Positions 35,361 through 47,402 of a stretch of 64,000 nt of DNA are shown here, one piece after another. Below the pieces are notes generated by a model that searched no databases, had not been told where the DNA came from, and worked only from the letters and a program-made list of their open reading frames with translations. Each line of letters opens with the position of its first letter. The stretch's first letter is position 1. Source of the DNA: Coptis chinensis (lineage: Eukaryota; Streptophyta; Magnoliopsida; Ranunculales; Ranunculaceae); NCBI GenBank assembly GCA_015680905.1, contig CM027381.1:63291501-63355500 (forward strand). Direction: 5' to 3'. Position numbers and translations under genes: made by a program.

Positions 35361-35650
35361 GAATTAATGTAAAGTCATCGAAGTAGATGGATGATTTGAA
35401 ATTTTGAATAGCCCTAATAACTTTACCACTATTGATAACACAACTAGATCAAGTAAAGTCATTATAGTAGATCAACATTAGATCAAGATATACTCTGACG
35501 CAAAGAAAAAGAGCTATGTAACAGAAGCACAATCATTAGTGTTGTAGGTTTCAGCTCTGGAAGGAAAAACCAGAAAACCTGACCAAAAGGGATTTCTCCG
35601 ACGAGATGAACTACAGTATTTAGAGTGAAACAAATGTCACTAACGACAAG
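35361..35650. other. Intergenic, no gene recognised
   Basis: Low-complexity AT-rich sequence. GTAAAGTCAT occurs twice (about 35374 and 35450). No coding signal. Confidence 0.4.
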
Positions 35651-35875
35651 TTAAACAAATGTCACTGACACATAAATCGTATATACGATCAAACAATTTA
35701 ACACCTTGATAAGCTCATGAGGCAAAATGCCATGGGTCCACAGGCAAAATGCTAGGAAAATATGTCTTGAAAAAGCAGTCCTTTTTTTTTTGGCTAGGTC
35801 AGAACGAATATTATCCCGAAACAACAGACTCATCAATATAATTAAAATTTCAGTTTGTGAAACAAACAGAAACTC

Positions 35876-36085
35876 ACCATCACCACTTCTCTTTTGAGGA
35901 GCATATGCAGACTGACCATAAGCACTTGCAGGTGGAAGACCAACATGACCAATTTGATTGGTTCCTGATTGGGACAGGGCTCCGACTAATATGGGAGTTT
36001 GGAAGCATGTTTGTGTAAAAGTAGCGGGGTCTGGCCACTTTTTCGTGAGAAGGCTTTGCTGCATAATGAACCAACTGAATGACAC
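35876..36085 (-). pseudogene. Candidate exon of an unrecognised gene
   Basis: An open minus-strand stretch includes SQSGTNQIGHVGLPPASAYG and PQKRSGDG, followed at once by GTGAGT, a good splice donor. A diverged copy lies at 31290-31440. I do not recognise the family. It could be an exon of a decayed host gene. Confidence 0.35.
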
Positions 36086-37427
36086 TCAGCTGGATTTCTC
36101 AGTGGATTGGGTCTGGTCATCTCAACAATAAATGGCAGAACTACAGGTGGCACATTTGACGACGATGAAAAAGTTATTCCAAGGCCCGAAGTACTAAAGT
36201 TTAAACTTCATATAATCATATATGTTCAAGAGAAACGATTAACAAAACTGATCAAAACCCACATAAATCAAAATTACACGAAAGGGAATCAACTATAAGC
36301 ACTTGACACTAAAGAGCATATAAAAGAATTCAACAGAAACAACTTTTATAAAACGGGAATTCAACATACTTTTGCAAAATAAAAAAAACAGACTCATCAA
36401 AATCAAACTAAAGGGTATATCACTAATTTGTGACATTTATGGAAAGAAAAAAGATTATTGAAAACCTCACGTGCAATTGCTCTAATGCCTCTAAGTACCA
36501 CACAGGCTACTACAAGTCGCTAAATTATGCCAATAGTTTCTTGTCACATTATTAAGACCGGACATGAATTGAAAATTTCCCAGAGCAAAGTTTCCTCTTT
36601 GATCTAATGTCGGGGGGTGCTTAGCACTAGTTCCCCCCTGATTTCTGAAGTGACTCTCAGTACTGTACTACAAATAGTCTAAAGTAGAAGTAAATATTAT
36701 CGCAAAAGAACCATTTTCCTTTGAACACATTTGACCTTCTTAAGATGGATCCAAGTAACCATCTCTCCCTTCCTCTCTCAATCACGTTCTTATGAATTAC
36801 CACCACAAGGTAATGCAGAGAGACGTTCTCTGTCTTCCACTTTCCAGGACCCAACGAAAAGGAAACAACTCGCTAGTAGGAAAGAGTATTATTCTCTCAA
36901 AATGATTTCTGTAAAACTGAAACCATGTTACTCTTGGTATTTGAATTCGTTACTGTATTATTTAACCTAGTAATAATTAAGATACATAACATCCTTAACT
37001 ATCTACAACATGAATAATCAGTCACACAACAGTAGTAATAATTAACTGAAGTCGAATTTCTTACAAAACATTTAAAGATGGCTACATCACCATGAACATT
37101 ATGGTTAAAGGAACACACTTAGCAGCAAGTTGGGCTCTATAGCACTTACAAAGTTTAATAGAATAGATATTGAAGTTTTCTAGATTAGAATCCAAAAGAC
37201 AGTTTCTCTAAAAACATCTTCACTGGAAAAACTTCATCTAATAACCTCCAAAACACAATACAACCAACACAGTGAACACACATAAATCAAACGGTACCTT
37301 CTTGCCAGAAATAAGGGTGCTGAGGAAAAATATAGCCAATGAAATTACTGTCGCAAAGAAGAATCGCTTTTATTGGAACATCTTCGGGTTTGACAATAGC
37401 AAACCAAATGAGTTTTCTAACACCCTT
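36086..37427. other. Intergenic, no gene recognised
   Basis: AT-rich sequence. A stretch near 36090-36130 resembles 29040-29080, and 36296-36360 resembles 31370-31440. No convincing coding region. Confidence 0.45.
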
Positions 37428-37847
37428 TTAACTGATTCTTGCGAAATCCTCCTCAGTTGGATCATCAATGTTAATTGAGACCACCAAATCCCATGCTTCT
37501 TCATCTGATGACCGGATTCTATCTTCACGAATCCATTTAGCAGTTGGCTCTTCCCCTAGGGGACGCATCTCCGCATAAGGAAAGTACTCAGAAATGACTT
37601 TGTGAAAGGCGTCTTTAAGGGAAACCTCTTTGTTCAACCGAACAAGCTCTTCTTCAGTTGTTTTTCCATTGCAATGTGGCACGACACCGACTCCATAGTA
37701 CACATTACTGATTTTTTTATTTGTATTCATAACATGACTCTGAATAACCAAACCGAAAAAAGATCGAACAGGGAAAAGTACGCCTTTAGGGTAGTCGGGC
37801 CTTCTTCTATTTTCTTTTCTAAAAATCCCTAGAGTGTATGGTTGCAA
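37428..37847 (-). CDS. Hypothetical protein, 139 residues
   Basis: An uninterrupted frame beginning MQPYTLGIFRKENRRR and ending with an acidic stretch (INIDDPTEEDFARIS). It has no signal peptide, membrane segment or motif I recognise. Composition is protein-like (mixed hydrophobic core, charged ends) and the ORF is long for such AT-rich DNA. It may be a gene fragment, or a terminal exon with upstream exons not found. The start is the first ATG; the frame extends a few codons upstream. Confidence 0.4.
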   Translation of the reverse strand: MQPYTLGIFRKENRRRPDYPKGVLFPVRSFFGLVIQSHVMNTNKKISNVYYGVGVVPHCNGKTTEEELVRLNKEVSLKDAFHKVISEYFPYAEMRPLGEEPTAKWIREDRIRSSDEEAWDLVVSINIDDPTEEDFARIS

Positions 37848-38231
37848 GCGCCGGAATCTTAGGCCACAAAAACTCTAATCAGAACTGAGTATAAATGTCT
37901 TATGTTAATTGAGCAAACGTGCCTTATGGTAAACAATGGGTTCCCAAAATTTCCCCTCCTTCATTCTCTTTCCTTTTCTATTCTCTCCCTCGTGAACTTC
38001 AGCTCATCATTTGGTGTAGGTCTCACCCATCTCGAATAGGTAATGGTCGTAGTACTTTTGCTCGAAAGCGACGTGCTCGAAGGATGGGGTGGTGTATGAA
38101 TTGTCAAACACCTTTCTGTCCAGGTCTTGAACTACTATCCGATATGAGCCGGTATAAGGTATACTATTGTCTGACACCAGCTCAGCAGGATAAACTTCAT
38201 CATCGTCCCATTGCTCCCACAGGTTGGGATT

Positions 38232-38330
38232 TGTCTTGAGGATCTGACGTTAAGAGACTCACATTCATCTTGAGGATTTGACGTTAAAAGACTCATATTC
38301 GTCTTAAGGATCTGATATTAAAAAATTCAA
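38232..38330 (+). repeat. 35-bp tandem repeat, three copies
   Basis: Three imperfect units of GTCTTGAGGATCTGACGTTA followed by AGAGACTCACATTC. The third copy is the most diverged. Confidence 0.8.
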
Positions 38331-38770
38331 AATGTATATACTCGTGTCTTTTATTTTCACCTTTGCACTAAGCATGGTGCCCAAAGAGAGTCGTGATATG
38401 CAACATCGGACATTTCCTAGTTCGTACAGGCAATGGATTCCACCAGGCCAACCCTGAGCAGTTTTCTATGTGACTGTATTTTGGGGCGGTTTGAAGCTAT
38501 ACCATATGTACTAAGGGTAATATTATTACTAGACCATTGCACATTGGTTAGGGATGGTACCGTCTTGAATCCTAGTCTCCCAAAGCATAAAGGTTAAGCC
38601 ACAGTCTGGCTGGATTGGGTTCGCTCTAGAGCCGACTAGAAAGTTGCCTGATTTAGCTGTTTGTGGTGTTTTTTCTGGACTGCCGGTGTTGTTGACACGT
38701 TCCTCTCGACTTGTACAATTGAATATAAAATTTGTAAATAAATAAAAAATTTCTTAAAAAAAAACAAAAG
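38331..38770 (+). other. Possible retrosequence tail, origin unknown
   Basis: Non-coding sequence ending in AT-rich TGTAAATAAATAAAAAATTT and then an A run at about 38756-38764. This could be the tail of a retroposed transcript. No RNA polymerase III boxes were convincing. Confidence 0.3.
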
Positions 38771-38939
38771 GTTTGGATGTGCCTTAGCCATATTCCATTG
38801 GATGACATTTTTAATGCCGATCGTTTTGACATCTCGCTCGTTCAATTTGGAGTTAAAACGAATCGAAATTATGCATTTGACATTTCGGGACATAAGGGGA
38901 ATTTCTGGAAATCATTTGGGCTTGGGCCAAAAATTAAAA

Positions 38940-39100
38940 CCCGACCCAAATCACGTGACCGGTCACAAAACCCAACACGCGAGGAAACCCACGCGTCAGC
39001 CTCTCCCATTTCTTCCCCCCAAAATTCCGGATCTTGCTCCCACTCAAACCACCCTCGCGCACACGGTATCCCAGGTCTAAAATTGACCAGCGCACGCAGG
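38940..39100 (+). promoter_or_regulatory. GC-rich leader with G-box ahead of first ORF
   Basis: A local GC-rich stretch with a TCACGTGA palindrome (G-box type, about 38952-38959) and CGCG motifs, followed by a C-rich leader-like region. It lies 240 bp before the ATG at 39195. Promoter function is inferred only. Confidence 0.35.
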
Positions 39101-39194
39101 CAATTCACCACCGATTCGACCAATTTTTTTACAGCATCATCCCCTCACTTAAAGAAACCAATATAGGCCCTCAGAAATTCATCTCGATCACTCT

Positions 39195-40239
39195 ATGGCT
39201 GGAAATCGGAGAATCACAGTTGAGCGAAATTTTACAAATCTCTATAATTCCGGAATGTTTCATCCTTTTTTCGATGGGGAAATTGATAGTAGAAAGTGAG
39301 AACCTTTTGCATCGAATTCCAGCTCATTATTCCGAAGATTTAGTGTTGAAGTTCTATAACAATGGAGGTTTTCAGGGGAATGAGTTTTGGATTACGGCGA
39401 ATGGGTTGGAACGTGAACTCATATTGGAGTTGATAACGACTACGGCGAATATTCCAATCAACTCCGATAGTCTGACACTGCTGATATCGGAGTATTCGAA
39501 TACAGTGGAGTTGATGTTTGACACACTTCTCGAGGGCGAATACAATGATGGCTCGAGATGCGTGTACCAACATTCCCTCAGACGGAACCAACTGGCAGTC
39601 GCGCAATGGCTGGCCTACAACGTCATCGGTACATCGAAGACGTCTGACGTCAACAAGACGTTCTTGCATCTGCTCTGGATACTTCAGGAGAAGAAGGAAA
39701 CTTTCTGCATGGTCCATTTCCTTGGCCATGTCCTTACGACTGCTTCTGACAGGTCAGCTCCTCTTGCTGTACTTGTTACACAGATTATGATAAATTTAGG
39801 GTTCCAGTCTACTAGTCCATTAATTCAAACAAGGTCTTTCGAAAATTTTGCAATTTTCGAGACTTGTGTCATAGATCACTGGGAACCTATTGCGAGAGAT
39901 GATATCGAGTGTGATAACGTACCTCCTCCTCCTCCTTCACCACCTAACTGTTTTAATGAGGATACCATGTGCCGAATCAGCACTCCCATGGAAGCTTTGA
40001 GACACATGAACTTAGGAATACGTAGCATGTTTGTCCGCCAGGATAAGTTTCAGCAGGAATTACGTGATCTTCAGGGCCGTTTCCAGCGCATGATGATGGC
40101 TAATCAGCAACAGTTTCAGGAATAGGTGGTTAGGTGTTTGGCAACCATACAAGAACAATTATCTCAACCAGGAGTTCGCAGTACTCGTCGTCGTCGGAAC
40201 CCTGGTTCATCATCAGCTAACCCTAAGGATTCACAGTAG
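39195..40239 (+). pseudogene. Athila-type plant transposon protein ORF, copy A
   Basis: ATG at 39195 (MAGNRRITVERNFTNLYNSG). A frame change near 39290 leads into the long frame that continues to 40125, and beyond one TAG to 40239. Features are FHPFFDGEI, VLKFYNNGGFQGNEFWI, and the hydrophobic block VAQWLAYNVIGTSK...HLLWILQEKKETF. The C-terminal part is a Gln/Met-rich helix and then an Arg-rich tail. This pattern resembles the Athila ORF1 / 'putative plant transposon protein' group (PF20167-like). A role is not known. Confidence 0.6.
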
Positions 40240-40600
40240 CAGCTTGTCCATCTTAGTCTAAATAATGACTCTGTCATTTATTTCCCTTGTGCACTGCATT
40301 TTTATTTTTCTAGTGATGAAAAATGATATATCGTTTGATTTCTCATAATTTTGTATCTCCAGATGGTTTAAATTAGAAATTATTTATGTTATGCAATTAT
40401 TGTATATTAGTTTGTTCCTTGATGCACTGGGCCTACTCTCTAAGCCCAACGGTCAATACCCAACGGATTGATCCAAACAGTCAGATACCCAATGGTCAGA
40501 TTTTCCATTATAAATCCAACTCTCCGCTTCAACCTTCACTCATTCCCTTCTCTCACTCTCCATAAATTCCTCTTCACAAATTCTCATTTTCTTCAACATA

Positions 40601-40720
40601 ATGGATCCAATCGAGCGATTGGAAAAGGAGCAACGCGAATGGGCTGTCATAGTATTCGTGATAACAATATTTATCATTGTTCTACTATCAATCATGCATA
40701 ACTTCATCCAGAATATCTAG
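40601..40720 (+). CDS. Putative 39-residue single-pass membrane protein
   Basis: The frame starts MDPIERLEKEQREWAV, followed by about 17 hydrophobic residues (VIVFVITIFIIVLLSIM) and a short tail. The first part is charged, so a membrane-anchored peptide is plausible. A TATAAATCC at about 40511 and a pyrimidine-rich leader precede it. It lies between ORFs A and B of the transposon-like cluster. Short ORFs can arise by chance, so translation needs proof. Confidence 0.4.
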   Translation: MDPIERLEKEQREWAVIVFVITIFIIVLLSIMHNFIQNI

Positions 40721-41353
40721 ATCTATGCAACTTACGTATCTCTTTTCCTTTGTCGCTTTGTATATTACTATGGTGTGTTAACTAATTCTCAACCAATTGT
40801 ACGGGTTACGTATTAAATGGAGAAGTCCCCTATTTTATATTTGTGTGTATTAGTTGTAATTTTACCTTCTCAAAAAAAAACCAAAGAAGAAAAATCAATA
40901 ACTTACCAAAATAATTCAATCTCAACTCATGGTGTTCATAAAAGATCGCACACGCTACACGATACGCCTAAAAACCCTCGATTATTCTTTTCATCTTCCA
41001 TTATTGAGGTATGATCAACAATTCAGAAATTACCTGTAGGTCTAACAGCACTGTGAAACCTTCATCTGTATTTTCTAACAATGAAACATCTCATTAATTA
41101 TTTTTGGAAATCTGACATGAAAAGACTTACTATGGATACCCATAGTTGATGTTCATAAAGGTATGTGTCACAACAACACATGAGTCCCTTGTGTTTTCAC
41201 ATATTAATTCCGAATTTAACTACGCTTTGAATCCTGATTGGTACAGACTCATAAATTGGCTATAAATCTCTTCTTTTCAGCTATTCTCATTTCAAGCATT
41301 CTTCACTATCCTTCCCTCCGTAATACTTCCAAATAGATCACCCAAGAAAAATA

Positions 41354-42406
41354 ATGCATGAGAAAGGCTACCTGAATTTTTTTGATGATGGCCGGTTTTC
41401 TCCTTATTTTGACATAGAAATTGTACGTCGAGGATGGATGCCTCTTCTATATCATTCAGCAGATGGTTATTCCTGAGAATTGGTTTTGATGTTCTACCAA
41501 TTTAGCGGACCTGAAAATGGAAAATTCTACTTCAATGCCTATGGACAACGATTTGAATTGACTAGGGAAATTATCTCCGACATACTTCAAATTCCAATGA
41601 ATACCCAAGAGTTTCTTTTTCCAGAGTCAACATTTGATTCCGTCAAAACTTTACTACGAGCTACTGTATCGTGGCGAAGTCGGAAATAGACATCACGTTG
41701 TTCCTCAACGCTCTTTGAAACAGAATCAACGAGTTGTGCTCCACTGGTTGGGACACAATGTGGTAGGTACATCACACCAATCAGAAGTCACAAAGCTTCA
41801 ACTTCATCTACTTTGGATTTTGCAGACTCAAAGTGATGATTTTTGTCTAATCCAACACCTCTGGAACGCGATCACCAGGAAAACAAGAAGGTTAGCACCT
41901 CCATGTACTTTAGACACGAAAATTATGATGCGTTGGGGTTATCCAGTAATTTCTCCAGAGACACCCCTTCAAAGAGCAAATATTAGTGTACTCCACACAG
42001 ACTACTCCGTTGTTTTTTGGACTCCTGATACTCTGATAGATGAACAGAACGACCCAAGCTCAAACTCTGAACATTTCTTTGATAAACATGCCATGCTAAA
42101 CATTTTTAATCCCATAGAAGACATTCAATTTCTTCATCAAGGCATGCGGGAACTACACGCTCGTCAGGAAATAATCATAAAACTCTCAAGGATTTCCAAG
42201 AACGTCAAACAATGCATGATGTTGAACAGGAGGAAATCTTGAAAAATCATTCTCAGTCTTTGCAAAATCACGCTCTCCTAATGGAGAATCAAACTACACT
42301 CCCTGCTAGCCAAGGGGACATTCAGATGTAGCTCAGCCAACAAATTGAAGAACTAAACAGTGTGGTGCACGATATGCGTCTCCAGAATCATCATAATAAT
42401 CCATGA
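41354..42406 (+). pseudogene. Athila-type plant transposon protein ORF, copy B
   Basis: ATG at 41354 (MHEKGYLNFFDDGRFSPYF), with a stop at 41474-41476, a frame change near 41640, and another near 42200. Shared blocks with copy A are FYQFSGPENGKFYFNAYG, VLHWLGHNVVGTSHQ and LHLLWILQTQSDDF. The C-terminal part, in a third frame, is Gln/Asn/Glu-rich and probably coiled-coil. It follows a plausible leader after a TATA-like sequence near 41265. Confidence 0.6.
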
Positions 42407-42740
42407 TTTTATGATTGAATAAAAATAAAATAATAATACTAAGTCAATAAATAAATAATCGAATATATCATTACATTTTTCGTCATATTATGAATTTTGT
42501 TGCTATCTTTGTGTCTTCTTTTGTAAGAAATGCCTACTAGAATTGTCATAATTCACGTTGTGACAAGAACAATTTTAACATGTGATTTTCAATGTCATTA
42601 CAGGAGGGTCTATTTTCTTACATACTCATTTATCCATCCAGTTTGCCTTTATCCTTACCCATTTCTTTACTTCATCAAACATTGCATCTTCATCAAACAT
42701 AACACCTCCAAAACTCATTCCTGAGCAATCCTTTCAGTCT

Positions 42741-43664
42741 ATGATGGATTCCAATACTTATGGCCATCTCTTCCGTGACTACATCACTAACATTGGGTGG
42801 TTTTCCCTAGTTCTTCAACTTGACTAAACTTATTCTCCAAGTTTGGTTGCATACTTTTATGCTAATATGGAAGACACACCTGCATTCAACCATGTGCATG
42901 GCATTTTTTTAGATGGGTTCACAATCATAGTTGGTGGCACACGTCATATTTTTTCTAAACAACAGCTTGCCCTAACTTTGGATCTTCCCTATTACGATCC
43001 GGCAGAAGCATGGCATTACAACTTCCACAATTCTCACATGTCCTTCCATTGGCCTGCTTTTCGCGCAGCATACGGTGATGGTCTTGAAATTAAAAAAGTA
43101 GGAACTGGATCGATGCAATGGCGAGACATCACTATTCCCTTACCAAGCATGACCATGAACATGGGGACTGCAATGTTGTTTATACTCCTTAACATCATGG
43201 GAGATTGGCACTTTTCTACTGCCAATAAGGCTGCATACGTAGTATTCAATGCACTTGCTCAGAGTCATACACTATTTGATATTTCAGGTTGTGTCATCTC
43301 TAATCTGAAATGAGCTCGCACTGTTCAGGATCAGTATATATTGTTACCAGTAACCGCTTGCCGAATTATGAAGACACATTTCCTACAGTTTTCAGCTACA
43401 TTTCATGACTGGGTTAAGGTTGATTCTATGTGCCCGGCAAACAAACTAATCCGCTCATTAAGGTTTCAAAAATGGAGACGTCCTGCTAGGTACATAAGGT
43501 ATGTTCGTTGTTACATGAACGACGAAAAACTGTTGGCACATTTGAACAACTCCGGAGAACAACAATGGGCAGAAATTTGGCAGCAAATTATCTTTTGGCG
43601 TGATGCTAAGGAAATGCATTTCATTTTAGAGGATGTCAGACCAACACATCCTGCTGGATGGTAA
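42741..43664 (+). pseudogene. Athila-type plant transposon protein ORF, copy C
   Basis: A single frame of 308 codons from ATG 42741 (MMDSNTYGHLFRDYITN) to 43664, with stops at 42825-42827 and 43311-43313. It has AYFYANMEDTPAFNHVHG and RHIFSKQQLALTLDLPYYD, like the N-terminal half of A and B. The C-terminal half (ARYIRYVRCYMNDEKLLAHL) differs from A and B. It may represent a related but distinct ORF of the same element family. Confidence 0.55.
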
Positions 43665-45354
43665 ATTTAAGCATGCCATTGTACATATATCTAACTGTAA
43701 ATAGTTATGTTTCGTGTGCTACTATTTTTCTTTGTTTATTTATGTATAATATATTAGGTTATCCGAACTTTGTGTTCCAGCAATCCAGCCCTAATTTTGC
43801 TCACGGTTCTTAGGTAATTTCTTTCTTTATCTATTGATACTTCGAGGACTAAGCATCATTCTGTTTGGGGGTGCTTTAAACCTGTAGCAAAAATTAGGCA
43901 AATTGTAGCATGTATATAGTTTTTTTTTCTTGTTAATAATTGAACTTAGTGACAAAGTCTTGTTTCCTTTTCAATGATGAAAATTGTCTAGAAATCTCAC
44001 ATTAGTATCCGAATTAGGATTTGTTTTTAAGAAACTTAAGATAATACGTGTGCAATAGTTTATACATCTTTTCATGAACATTCATGCACTGAGTAACATC
44101 AATTGTACATAGCAGTAAGTTTTTGGAACCCACGGTTAGTTACTTAACAGATCAATCCTGTGAGAATCTAACAAAAAAAACCTCGATATGTGTGATGATA
44201 TGTGAGTAATGATATAGAGGAGTAGTTTTTATGAATAGAGAAAATCACGCGTCTACTTACTTGATCACCATTCAAACCCTAGGCGAGAATTTAGGCCATC
44301 TTTGGATCGACATAGCCAAAAATTCATACCTGTTAAAAATTTTACAGCTAGTCAATCTACTGAACCTTTCATCAAACCTTTTATTTTCACAAAAAATTCC
44401 TTACTCATCTATTAACCCTAAATAAATTAAACCTACCCAAATGAGGAGTATGAGAAATAGAATGAAAAGTAGAAAAATAAAGAGAAAGACTTGTCCCAAA
44501 TAAAAGTCAGTTACTTGCTTCAGGAAAGAAAAAAAAAATCATGTTCTTAAGCCACTTTAAAAAAAAAATCATCATCAGTATCTAGAGGCTTAAGAGCAAG
44601 GTTGGGAAACTCAATTAGAAGCAGGAAAGAAAACAAGGATTTCTCTAGTGTAAATATCTTGAAGACCCTATTCTCTCATACTCGTCAATTTTGATTATCC
44701 ATTTCCATTTTCTTCTACACCATCACCTAAGCCCCATAATACCTAATAAAGACTTCTAGCTCAATTAGGAGTAGGAAGGTGTGATAATAAGTAGTAGACG
44801 TGATTGATCGACCTCGGCTCCTCTGACTGTCATTGAGATATGAGAAAATGTGTGCCCACTGCACACTAAAGTAAGCAAAACTTGAGTGAAAAATTTGAGA
44901 GAATTTGTGTTTTGACACATACCTGTGAGAACCTACTTAAGGACGCTCTCCGAAGGATCCAGAAATGGCCTTGCTTGTACATTTCAATGAAGAGTTCACT
45001 GTATGCATGATCATATATAGATGTTTCAATTATTGAATCCATATTAACTTGAGTTTCAAAGAAATCAATCCTCGTTCCCTGCTAAGGAGATGTATGGATA
45101 TCTGAGAGTAATTTAGGAAACGAGTTCTTGTCACTGAGTCGTTGTAGTATAAATGAAGTTTGTAAGTATCTTCTCTGGAAAACTCTCACGAGGCTATAAC
45201 TCGTCCACTAGGGAATTCCTAGTAGTTTAAGGCTTTGTTGCATATGGTCAATGCAACCGCACTCTGCTAAACGAGAATTAGTTAGGACTACACATTTTTG
45301 GCCACTTATCTATTTTAGTGTCTCTTCTTTTCTTGAGGACAAGCAAAGTGCTGT
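43665..45354. other. Non-coding 3' region of a gypsy-type element
   Basis: No open frame of note. CTGTTTGGGGGTGCTTT at about 43860 and TTGAGGACAAGCAAAGTGCTGTTTGGGGG at 45332-45360 are motifs commonly found just before the 3' LTR of Athila/Tat elements. This ties the preceding ORFs to that lineage. Confidence 0.5.
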
Positions 45355-45366
45355 TTGGGGGAAGTG
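45355..45366 (+). other. Gypsy polypurine tract
   Basis: TTTGGGGGAAGT at 45354-45365, followed directly by TGTGATAAGCACCC, the typical start of an Athila/Tat-type LTR. Confidence 0.6.
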
Positions 45367-46500
45367 TGATAAGCACCCAAACAGTACAGATGGATGCTTC
45401 TGTAGGGGGATAGGTACAAATGATTCTCAGAACCTCTTGATTAGTGAGCAGTCTTGTGCTCCCATGGAACAGCAGACAAGATATAAAGCACAACCTATCT
45501 CTCCACCTGGTACAAGGTCAAGAGTGCAGAAGGAAACTCAAGCTGATGAGGAATGGACTACGATAAATGATAAACACCCAAAATTGTAATATTAAACCCC
45601 ATTGAGACATATAAATTTGGTTAATTATGTGTTTAATAATCATGAAATAAGTATATTTTCGTACTTTTGTAGGTCTTCGCAGTAAAGGTTAAACATGCGT
45701 TAAAGCACGGGGAACGATGTATATATGAATTCTTCCAAATTAGCCATGTGAAGCTAAACAAAGACGGATCCAAACCGGGGACTCAAACATGACAGAATCG
45801 AGTCAGAACGGGACTATGTAAAGGAAAGCGTAAACTTTCAGAGCTTATATCTCGTTAACCTGGACTCCGATTTCGGCAAGTAAGCTGCCCAGATGATCAT
45901 CACGACTAGCTCTACCTTAGGCCAGAAATTGCAGAAATCGACGTCTGGACCCACAAATAGACATAGCACATGGACCCACCTTTCGGGCCCACAAGAAAAG
46001 ATGAGTCATCAATCATGGAGCATGTCAAGACAAAAGTGCCAAATTATTGGTGCAAAATTGACACCTTGCATGTAATTAATAAGATTAGGTGTTAATAGTG
46101 AAAAAAAGCAAGGTGTCACTTTGTTTTAATGTGGTGGATAAAAGTGAATTAAATGTGTGTGTGTGTGTTTTCATGTGGGATAAGGGGGAGAATTCTAGAA
46201 AAGAAGGAAAAAACAAAACAAGGGTGGATGCACTCCATTTACTCCCTTGACTTCTTTTCCTTTATCATTCATTATTTTTTTTTAGTTCTTGAGTTTTTAG
46301 TTTTAGTTTTAGTTTTAGTTTTTAGTTTTTATGAAAAAGCTTGTAATAGTTTTAATTGTAGAAACTTTTGTGTTCTTGTTCTAAATAAAATCTAAACTTC
46401 TTAATGCAAGTGAGTTCTTCTATTATTCTTTTTCTTCTTTCTCTCTCATTTTACATTTCTATTTTGCATCTTTCATTTTTATCCCTAGGATCATGAGCTA
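45367..46500 (+). repeat. Gypsy (Athila/Tat-like) LTR, right edge uncertain
   Basis: The LTR starts near TGATAAGCACCCAAACAG. A second start-like motif, TGATAAACACCCAAAATTG, is about 200 bp further on. Later come GGAACG and CTGGACTCCGATTTCGG, an AT-rich downstream part, a (GT)n run at 46154-46168 and (TTTTAG)n at about 46295-46330. The right end is not defined because no partner LTR was found. Confidence 0.5.
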
Positions 46501-47042
46501 AAACCTTCCCTTTGTGGGGGGGTTAATGATGCTCATGTGAGGGATAACCTTTGTGATGTGATTTTAGTAAGTTGTTTAGGAAGAACAACTAGACCTACAT
46601 CCTATCCCAAAATGGTAGTTGGTGTAGAGTCTAGTTAGGAATCAAGGTGATGATCTTAGAGATAAGTCATTGCTTTGGTTCTACATGCTAGCAATATGAT
46701 CTTAGAGATGAGTCATAGTGTTAGGGATCAAGTTAATCTTTATTAGGACTTGTCTATGAGTTCTAGGAAGATTAAAATGCAAGAACCTAGAATCATACAA
46801 TAGAGGTTATCTTCACATGAGGAGAACTAACTCTCCACACCTATGTAGAAGTCAATTTTTATCTTTGTTTTCATTGCATGTTTATGTAACTTAAAGTTTT
46901 CATTTTTTTTTGCATTAAAAGAAACCAAGTAGTTAGTATCAATTCAACCATAGCTTAAAACTTATTCACTAGTTTCCTAAAAGAGCAAAACCAAGTTGTA
47001 AGTTGTCTTAGACTTAGGATGGTTCGAAATCCCTACTCAAAA
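46501..47042 (+). other. LTR or leader sequence of the gypsy-like element
   Basis: The text resembles the counterpart at 48280-48360 and 52207-52560 in style (GCTAAAACC...GGGTTAATGATG), without recognisable coding. It ends where the large CACTA element is inserted. Confidence 0.4.
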
Positions 47043-47402
47043 CACTACTAAAAAAAGGGCTTTTTATGACAGCTTTTAGTTGTCATGAAATACATATCAT
47101 GACACTTTCTGATTGAAAAACTAGCCGTCATTACTGGGGGTGTCATAAAAAGTCAACCAAAACCGTCATTAAAGTTATGACAGTTCATAGAAAGGCGTCT
47201 TAAAAGTTCCTCCCATTATGACATATATTAGCCTTTAAAGTGTCATAGTAGGTAAATTTTACTACGACACCTTATATGTAATCGGCATAAATTATAGTTG
47301 CAACCGTCAAGAAATGCCCATTGACTACTGTGAAACAGTCATTTTATAGAACAAAAAATGTCAACAAATAGTTTACACTATGATAGTTCTTCTAAAACCG
47401 TT

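Noticed and set aside
37919-38239. 106-residue plus-strand frame beginning MPYGKQWVP
   Set aside because: No family recognised and composition is not convincing. It runs into the 35-bp repeat at its end. Left out as a gene, though a fragment is possible.
38331-38770. Possible SINE with A-rich tail
   Set aside because: I could not find convincing A and B boxes or a target duplication.
39518-39790. Overlapping frames inside copy A of the transposon-like ORFs
   Set aside because: They overlap the long frame and lack its conserved blocks.
46295-46330. TTTTAG repeats resembling telomere sequence
   Set aside because: The plant telomere unit is TTTAGGG. This is a simple low-complexity run inside an LTR.
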